This document shows positions 5,620-10,091 of a DNA stretch of 10,091 nucleotides, piece by piece (the stretch's first letter is position 1; each line of letters starts with the position of its first letter). The position numbers and the translations under genes are program-made. The DNA comes from Betaproteobacteria bacterium (lineage in GTDB: Bacteria > Pseudomonadota > Gammaproteobacteria > Burkholderiales > SG8-39), in assembly GCA_012274205.1 (NCBI GenBank), contig JAAOZY010000159.1, positions 1 through 10,091 of the forward strand, written 5' to 3'. The notes under the pieces were generated by a model, which saw only the letters and a list, made by a program, of their open reading frames with translations, had not been told where the DNA came from and made no database searches.

Positions 5620-8382
5620 CTAGTCCATCTTGTTCGCGCGGGCGCCGTTCTGGGCGACGTGGGTAAAGTCTCCGGCCTTGACGATCGAAAGCTTCTCCGG
5701 GTCGAGATACTTCTCCAGCGCCACCTGGATATCGCGCGGGCTCAGCGCCGCGATGCGGGCATCGAAATCGGCCTCCCAGGCGAAGCTGCGGCCGAGATAG
5801 AGGTTATTGGCCAGCCGCGCCACCAGCGCGCCGTCGCGCGTGCGGCCGAGTTTGCGCAGGGCGAGATAGCCCTTCTTCGCTTCGCTCACCTCGGCTGCGC
5901 TGAAGCCTTCGCCCAGGGCCTTGCGCAGCACGTCCTTGATTTCGGACTCGATGCGCGTGCGGTTCTGCGGCGCGTAGATGGCGCTGATACCGAATTCGCC
6001 GGCGGCGTCGAAAGTGCCGGGGGTGAGGGTGGAGCCGACGCTGTAGGACAGGCCTTGCTGTTCGCGTATGCGCCGCCACAGGCGCGAATCGACCGAGCCG
6101 CCGAGCAGGTAGTTGCCCAGCGCCAGCGCCGGGTAGTCGGAGGCATCGTCGCGCAGCGGCAAGTTCAGCGCCGCGCGAAACACCGCATTGGCCTTGTCCG
6201 GGGTCTCCAGGTTGCGGTCCATCGGTGGCACGTCGCGATAGCTTTCGACGATGCGCTGGAACGGGCGCGGACTGTTCCAGCTGCCGAACAGCTCCTGTGC
6301 CAGGCTGGCGATCTGCGGCGCATCGAAATCGCCCACCACCGCCAGCTGGCTGTTGCTTGCCCCGTAAAAATCGTCGTGGCAGCGGCGCAGGTCCTCGATG
6401 CGCACCGATTCCAGCCGGCGCATGCGCTCGTCCAGCGTCGGCGTGTACAGCCAGTGCTCGGGCGGGTAGGGGTTGAGATGGCGCGCGAGGTCGATGCTGG
6501 CGAGCGTTTCGGGCTCGCCTTTCATGTTTTCCACGCTGGCGAGTGCCGAGCGCTTGAGCTGTTCGAACTCGCTCGCGGGAAAAGCAGGCTCGCGCAGGAT
6601 TTCGGCGACCAGGCGCAGTACCGTCGGCAGGTTCGGGCGCAGGGTTTCGATCGAGGCGCCGTTGCCGCTTACGCTTACGCTCGCCTTGAGCCGGTCGAAT
6701 TCGTCGCGCAGCTGCTCGCGCGTGTGCTCGCGCGTGCCGCGCATGAGCATGGCGGAGGCAAGGCTGCAGGCGGTGTGGCGGCCCATCTTGCTCTGCTCGT
6801 CGCCCCAGCGCAGCACCAGCTGCGCCACCACCGTGCCGCCGCGCGTTTTCTTCGGCAGCAGCCCCAACTCCATGCCGCCCGGCAGGCGCTTGACGATAGT
6901 GCGCGCGTCGATGTTTGCCGGGCTGGGGTCGAACAGCTCGCCCGCGGCCACCGGCGCAGCGCCCTTGTAGTCTTTGACCAGCGTGGCGATATCCGGCACC
7001 GGCGGGATTTCGGCGCGGTCGGGCTTTGACGTCGGCAGGAATTCGCCCAGCGTGCGGTTGGATCGCTTCAGGTACTGCAGCGCGACCCGCTGCACGTCCT
7101 CGCGTTTTACCCGGCGCAGGCCGTCGCGGTAAAGAAAGAACAGGCGCCAGTCGCCCATGCCGATGAAATCGGACAGCGCGATGCTGAGTTCGCGCGGATT
7201 GTTCATCGCCATGTCGATGTCGTTGAGGAGCTGGGTGCGCGCGCTCTCCACCTCTTCGTCGGTGATCGGCTTGGCGGCAATGCCTTCGAGCGTTTCGACA
7301 AGGGCCGAGCGCGCCGCATCCAGGGACAGGTTCTGCGGCAGGCTGGCGCCGAAATAGGCGTAGCCGGCTTCACGCTGCTGCTGGTCGCCGCCGTAAATGC
7401 TGCTCGCCTTCCCCGATTGCACCAGCGCGCGATGCAGGCGCCCCCCCGGCACTTTGCCAAGCGCAGTGACGAGGATGTCGATCGCGGGAAAATCGACATG
7501 CGATCCGGGCGGCAGGTGGTAGAGCGCACCCACGAGCTGCACTTCGCCGGCGCGGCGCAGGGTTACGCTGCGCTCGCCGTCCTGCGTCGGCTCGACCGTG
7601 TAGGTGGGAATGAGCACGCGCGCCGGTTTCGGCAGATTGCTGAAATGCTTTTCGATCCCGGCCAGCGTCGCGGCTTCGTCGAAGCGGCCGCTCACCACCA
7701 GCACGGCGTTGTCGGGCTGGTAGTACCTGCGGTAGAAAGCCTGCAGGCGCTCGATCGGCACGTTCTCGATGTCGGAGCGTGCGCCGATGATGGCGTGGCC
7801 GTAGTTGTGCCAGATGTACGCGCTGGAGGCCATGCGCTCGCCGAGCACGTTGAACGGGCTGTTTTCACCCGCCTCGAATTCGTTGCGCACCACCGTCATC
7901 TCGCTGTCCAGATCCTGCTTCGCGATGCGCGAGTTGAGCATGCGGTCGGCTTCCAGCTCCAGCGCCCAGTCGAGATTGGCTTCGTTGGCCGCGAGAGTTT
8001 CGTAGTAATTGGTGCGGTCGAACGAGGTCGAGGCGTTGAAGCGCGCGCCATGGTTCTGAAATTCCTTCTTCGGGTCGGGATGGCGCGGCGTGCCCTTGAA
8101 CTGCATGTGCTCGAGCAGATGCGCCATGCCGTATTCGCCGTAACCCTCATAGCGCGAACCGACGAGGTAGGTGACGCTGACGGTGATGGTGTCGCTCGAT
8201 GCGTCCGGAAACAGCAGTACTTTCAGACCGTTGGGGAGCTGGTATTCGGTGATCCCTTCGACTGAGGTGATTTTGCGTATCGGTGCAGTGGATTCGACCG
8301 CCGCCGGAGCCGCGTATGCCGGGACCGGCAGGGACGCGGGCAGCAACAGGGCAAGGGTCAGCGAAAGAATACGGCGCAACAT
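5620..8382 (-). CDS. Secreted M16 family zinc metallopeptidase, two-unit (pitrilysin/PqqL-like size)
   Basis: This 920-residue precursor has a signal peptide (MLRRILSLTLALLLPAS, likely cleavage after AYA at residue 24), so it should act in the periplasm. The inverted zinc motif H-L-L-E-H is at 88-92 (His88, Glu91, His92). Glu168 in VVRNEFE is the probable third zinc ligand, 76 residues after His92, which fits the HxxEH-x74-76-E rule. A second M16 unit fills the C-terminal half. It lacks HxxEH but keeps R773 and Y780 in RIREQQGLSY, the Arg-x6-Tyr pair that completes the active site in pitrilysin and insulin-degrading enzyme. Both halves of the clamshell are therefore fused in one chain, as in E. 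coli PqqL and pitrilysin, rather than split into two genes of about 450 codons. The ATG at 8382 was chosen over one 11 codons upstream because GAGG sits 7 nt before it and the signal peptide then starts cleanly. The substrate is unknown; oligopeptides or small proteins are usual. Confidence 0.93.
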   Translation of the reverse strand: MLRRILSLTLALLLPASLPVPAYAAPAAVESTAPIRKITSVEGITEYQLPNGLKVLLFPDASSDTITVSVTYLVGSRYEGYGEYGMAHLLEHMQFKGTPRHPDPKKEFQNHGARFNASTSFDRTNYYETLAANEANLDWALELEADRMLNSRIAKQDLDSEMTVVRNEFEAGENSPFNVLGERMASSAYIWHNYGHAIIGARSDIENVPIERLQAFYRRYYQPDNAVLVVSGRFDEAATLAGIEKHFSNLPKPARVLIPTYTVEPTQDGERSVTLRRAGEVQLVGALYHLPPGSHVDFPAIDILVTALGKVPGGRLHRALVQSGKASSIYGGDQQQREAGYAYFGASLPQNLSLDAARSALVETLEGIAAKPITDEEVESARTQLLNDIDMAMNNPRELSIALSDFIGMGDWRLFFLYRDGLRRVKREDVQRVALQYLKRSNRTLGEFLPTSKPDRAEIPPVPDIATLVKDYKGAAPVAAGELFDPSPANIDARTIVKRLPGGMELGLLPKKTRGGTVVAQLVLRWGDEQSKMGRHTACSLASAMLMRGTREHTREQLRDEFDRLKASVSVSGNGASIETLRPNLPTVLRLVAEILREPAFPASEFEQLKRSALASVENMKGEPETLASIDLARHLNPYPPEHWLYTPTLDERMRRLESVRIEDLRRCHDDFYGASNSQLAVVGDFDAPQIASLAQELFGSWNSPRPFQRIVESYRDVPPMDRNLETPDKANAVFRAALNLPLRDDASDYPALALGNYLLGGSVDSRLWRRIREQQGLSYSVGSTLTPGTFDAAGEFGISAIYAPQNRTRIESEIKDVLRKALGEGFSAAEVSEAKKGYLALRKLGRTRDGALVARLANNLYLGRSFAWEADFDARIAALSPRDIQVALEKYLDPEKLSIVKAGDFTHVAQNGARANKMD

Positions 8383-8389
8383 CGGACGA

Positions 8390-8393
8390 CCTC
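8390..8393 (-). promoter_or_regulatory. Shine-Dalgarno site of the M16 gene
   Basis: The minus strand reads GAGG with 7 nt to the ATG at 8382. This favours that start over the in-frame ATG at 8415, which would place an Arg-rich stretch before the signal peptide. Confidence 0.6.
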
Positions 8394-8518
8394 GTAGTTG
8401 TCGGAACATCGGCAAGAGACCGCAAATATATGGATTGGTTCAGATTCTAATACGACCGGCCCGGTGTTCCCCTGCGCAATATCTCCGGCCGCGGGAAATT
8501 CTTCGTCCTATGTACGGC

Positions 8519-8560
8519 AACGCACAGCGCATTTCGGGGCGCAAGCGCTAAAAATGCGTT
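8519..8560. repeat. Imperfect inverted repeat
   Basis: The left arm AACGCA-C-AGCGC (8519-8530) is complementary to the right arm GCGCT-AAAAA-TGCGTT (8545-8560). The bases pair as 6 bp plus 5 bp, separated by a 1/5-nt asymmetric internal loop, and the apical loop is about 14 nt. It could be a regulator site or an RNA hairpin. It is not followed by a T-run, so it is not an intrinsic terminator. Confidence 0.4.
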
Positions 8561-8648
8561 ATCGATGGGTGACCTCACGGCTGGTCGATCCAGACTTGTC
8601 CAGGAGTAGGCCCGCGCAAGACGGACCCACCTGTCGTGCTGAAGGAAG

Positions 8649-8704
8649 AATCCCTGTGCCGGGACCCCGATGCGGCGCATCGGGACACACGCCCGCCTGG
8701 GATT
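8649..8704 (+). promoter_or_regulatory. Potential structured leader hairpin upstream of the DUF3494 gene
   Basis: Three nested complementary pairs are visible. AATCCC (8649-8654) pairs with GGGATT (8699-8704). TGTG (8655-8658) pairs with CACA (8686-8689). The perfect 8-bp CCCGATGC (8666-8673) pairs with GCATCGGG (8677-8684) around a GGC loop. The set lies 42 nt upstream of the start codon. It does not match any riboswitch consensus I could recall, including the cyclic-di-GMP class I CAAAGCC core. Its regulatory role is inferred only from position and pairing. Confidence 0.4.
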
Positions 8705-8731
8705 GTGCCTTGTCCTCCTGAAATATTTATG

Positions 8732-8737
8732 AAAGGA
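8732..8737 (+). promoter_or_regulatory. Shine-Dalgarno site of the DUF3494 gene
   Basis: AAAGGA lies 8 nt before the ATG at 8746 in an A-rich context, and it fixes this start. Confidence 0.7.
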
Positions 8738-8745
8738 AACAAAAC

Positions 8746-9678
8746 ATGAATGACCTTCAGAAGTACCTCTCCAGGTGTTTGCTGGCCACGGTCGCGCTGC
8801 TAGTCGGCGCTTCTCCGGCCTGGGCCCAGGTATCACTGGGCGCGGCGGCGGATTTCGCGGTTTTGGGCGGCACGAACGTGACTTGTACCGCGCCCGGCAC
8901 GATTGTCGGAGACGTAGGCGTCTACCCCGGCAGCGCCGTGCCGTACACGAATACCGGCTGCGTAATTGCGGGTGCAACGCCACCTGCGACCAACGTGGCC
9001 GCAGACGCGGCGAACGAGGACTTCCTCAGCGCCTACGATACGCTCAAGGGCATGGCTTGCACCGGTGGTTTGCTTAGCACGATCACGGGCCCCGTGACGC
9101 TGGCCCCCGGTGTCTACTGTACCGGTGCCGCCACCGCCTTGACGGGAACGGGCGTATTGACCCTGGACGCCGGTGGCGATGCAAACGCGGTCTGGGTCTT
9201 CAACATCGGGGCAGCCCTCACCGGCACCAACTTTTCGGTGGTCATGGCTGGCGGCGGACAAGCGTGCAACGTGTACTGGGTACCGAGCGCCGGCGTGACG
9301 ATGACAACTTCGGCACTCAGCGGAAACATCCTCGCGGGTGACGCCAGCGGCGGGTCCATTACCACGACCGGTGGAACCCTGACCGGCCGAGCCTTGGCGA
9401 ACGTCGCCGTGACCATGACCGGTACCAGCGTCATCGGCTGCGACGCACTGTCGGAGCCCTCCCCGTCCTGCAAGCCCAAGAAACACCATGGGGATCACAA
9501 GGACCACAAGCACCATGGGCATGATAAAGATCACAAGAAATGCAACCAGGGCGTCGGCAACGGCTCCGAAGGCTGCGATCCGGGCAAATCGGACCATGGC
9601 ATCCAGTGGCCTTTCGGTTCGAACGATGAAGACCACAACAAGCCGGGTGACCCGGGTCACAAGGGTGGCAAGAAATAA
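8746..9678 (+). CDS. Secreted DUF3494 (ice-binding-protein-like) protein with His-rich tail
   Basis: This 310-residue protein has a clear signal peptide (hydrophobic 11-23, SPAWA-Q cleavage near 27/28). Residues about 30-232 match the DUF3494/ice-binding-like beta-solenoid family: LGAAADFAVLGG at the mature N-terminus, GTIVGDVGVYPGSAV, a TLAPGVYC block, LDAGGDANAVWVFNIG, QACNVYWVPS, GNILAG, and the TLTGRALA block. Some members bind ice; many others, especially in mesophiles, are thought to be surface or adhesion proteins, so antifreeze activity should not be assumed. After Cys232 and Cys242 the sequence leaves the domain for a polar tail. Residues 247-263 carry eight His among Lys/Asp/Gly. 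Then C-NQGVGNGSEG-C (Cys266/Cys277) and a Gly/Pro/Lys-rich end with SNDE and PGHKGGKK follow. The tail DNA is 45% G+C at 9481-9540, far below its neighbours. No LPXTG or PEP-CTERM anchor is present. It is monocistronic, with its own leader and terminator. Confidence 0.9.
   Translation: MNDLQKYLSRCLLATVALLVGASPAWAQVSLGAAADFAVLGGTNVTCTAPGTIVGDVGVYPGSAVPYTNTGCVIAGATPPATNVAADAANEDFLSAYDTLKGMACTGGLLSTITGPVTLAPGVYCTGAATALTGTGVLTLDAGGDANAVWVFNIGAALTGTNFSVVMAGGGQACNVYWVPSAGVTMTTSALSGNILAGDASGGSITTTGGTLTGRALANVAVTMTGTSVIGCDALSEPSPSCKPKKHHGDHKDHKHHGHDKDHKKCNQGVGNGSEGCDPGKSDHGIQWPFGSNDEDHNKPGDPGHKGGKK
9484..9537 (+). repeat. Short direct repeats encoding the His-rich tail
   Basis: CACCATGGG occurs at 9484-9492 and 9511-9519, and GATCACAAG at 9493-9501 and 9529-9537. 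The pattern indicates internal duplication of a small HHG(H)DHK-coding unit within the DUF3494 gene. Confidence 0.6.
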
Positions 9679-9694
9679 GCCTGGAATTGTGGGG

Positions 9695-9729
9695 AAAGAA
9701 GAAGGACCTGCGAGGGTCCTTTTTCTTTT
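9695..9729 (+). terminator. Rho-independent terminator of the DUF3494 gene
   Basis: AAAGAAGAAGGACC (9695-9708) pairs with GGTCCTTTTTCTTT (9715-9728) over 14 positions, including one G-U pair, around a TGCGAG loop. The T-rich right arm runs straight into the end of the hairpin. It lies 16 nt after the stop codon. The reverse strand also ends in a T-rich arm, so it may serve azlD, which approaches from the right. Confidence 0.9.
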
Positions 9730-9871
9730 GGCGCCTGAGGTATCGCAGCGCCCGGATGTCCTTGGGTGCCGAAACTATTTGGTGCGGCTGGCCGACCGGC
9801 TCAGCGCTATTGCGCAGCTCAGCTTGGTGTTGAACTGCCGCGGGCGAGAATTCAGCGACCGCAACTGCGCC

Positions 9872-10091
9872 TTAATTCACCAGGTAGCGGAAGAAGTGCA
9901 GCGCCAGCATGCCCGTCACGATGGTAATCAGTGTGTTGCGCGTGCGCCAGGCGATGACGCCGGCGAGGATGCCGGCAAACAGGCGTGGATTGTCCAGGCC
10001 GATGTCCAGCGCACCCTCGGTCAGTACCAGTGCCGGCACGAGAATGGCCGAGAACACCGCCGCCGGGACGTAGCGCAGCGCGCGCTGCAGC
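9872..10091 (-). CDS. azlD: AzlD family branched-chain amino acid transport protein, N-terminus outside window
   Basis: AzlD is the small membrane partner of AzlC; together they export branched-chain amino acids or their analogues across the inner membrane. The frame is open from the right edge to TAA at 9872-9874, giving 72 complete visible codons. The sequence LQRALRYVPAAVFSAILVPAL, then TEGALDIGLDNPRLFAGILAG, then WRTRNTLITIVTGMLAL is typical of the AzlD C-terminal two-thirds. Known family members are about 100-110 residues, so some 30-40 N-terminal residues are missing. The GTG at 10057 is internal to the conserved block (Val of PAAVFSA) and is not the start. azlC would be expected just upstream, beyond position 10091. 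No dedicated terminator is seen between 9730 and 9871. Confidence 0.88.
   Translation of the reverse strand, partial: LQRALRYVPAAVFSAILVPALVLTEGALDIGLDNPRLFAGILAGVIAWRTRNTLITIVTGMLALHFFRYLVN

Larger units (their letters stand above)
8383..8745. other. 363-bp divergent intergenic region
   Basis: This is the longest gene-free stretch in the window. It must carry the promoters of the M16 gene (leftward) and the DUF3494 gene (rightward). I see no convincing -35/-10 pair, no sigma-54 box and no coding frame with family resemblance. What it does hold is an inverted repeat at 8519-8560 and a cluster of complementary segments at 8601-8720 that could fold in an mRNA leader. The 25 bases just before the DUF3494 start are AT-rich. 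Confidence 0.6.

Noticed and set aside
5002..7029. A 675-codon open frame on the plus strand covering greB and part of the M16 gene
   Set aside because: It overlaps greB out of frame and lies antisense to the M16 gene, has Arg/Ala/His-rich composition typical of high-GC shadow frames, and shows no family motif.
8698..8713. Possible sigma-54 -24/-12 promoter (TGGGATTGTGCCTTGT)
   Set aside because: The TGG and TTG blocks are one base too far apart, the invariant GC at -12 is absent, and it would lie only about 30 nt from the start codon.
8575..8720. Cyclic-di-GMP or other known riboswitch before the DUF3494 gene
   Set aside because: The conserved cores I could recall (e.g. the class I CAAAGCC and GGCAAACC elements) are absent, so no named class can be supported.
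8398..8721. A 107-codon plus-strand frame in the 8383-8745 gap
   Set aside because: There is no ribosome site, no hydrophobic segment or recognisable motif, and the composition looks random. It is best treated as non-coding.
10055..10057. GTG at 10057 as the azlD start
   Set aside because: The conserved AzlD sequence LQRALRYVPAA continues in frame upstream to the window edge, so this codon is internal.

Overview
The window looks like ordinary chromosome from a high-GC proteobacterium, most likely a betaproteobacterium. That placement is an inference. It rests on the GreB N-terminus (a GTG start reading V-S-K-A-F-T-R-E), the general protein flavour, and GC-rich coding DNA (one stretch I counted, 5461-5520, is 44/60 G+C). 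No RNA genes, insertion sequences, CRISPR arrays, integrase genes or attachment sites were seen.

Layout, left to right. (1) Positions 1-1943, plus strand: the 3' part of an endonuclease/exonuclease/phosphatase-family gene, cut by the window edge, then an MFS transporter 11 nt later. (2) Positions 1998-4101, minus strand: a two-gene unit of metY (O-acetylhomoserine sulfhydrylase) and an alpha/beta hydrolase 10 nt behind it. The MFS gene and the hydrolase converge. (3) Positions 4247-4936, minus strand: a small membrane protein with a C-terminal ankyrin domain, divergent from greB. (4) Positions 5039-5593, plus strand: greB, preceded by a perfect TATAAT box. (5) Positions 5620-8382, minus strand: a secreted 920-residue M16 zinc protease converging on greB. 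(6) Positions 8383-8745: a 363-bp divergent intergenic region with inverted repeats and potential RNA structure. (7) Positions 8746-9678, plus strand: a secreted DUF3494 (ice-binding-protein-like) protein with a histidine-rich tail, closed by a strong intrinsic terminator. (8) Positions 9872-10091, minus strand: the C-terminal part of azlD, running off the right edge.

Most genes are core housekeeping or widely distributed functions: methionine/sulfur metabolism, transcript cleavage, periplasmic proteolysis and branched-chain amino acid export. The clearest accessory element is the DUF3494 gene with its long leader. Its tail is conspicuously AT-richer than its surroundings (27/60 G+C at 9481-9540), and it combines a metal-binding-like His/Lys/Asp segment with a Cys-bracketed GVGNGSEG motif. 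I found no convincing multi-gene novel system. The best leads are that protein and the structured leader in front of it, followed by the unusual membrane-ankyrin protein.
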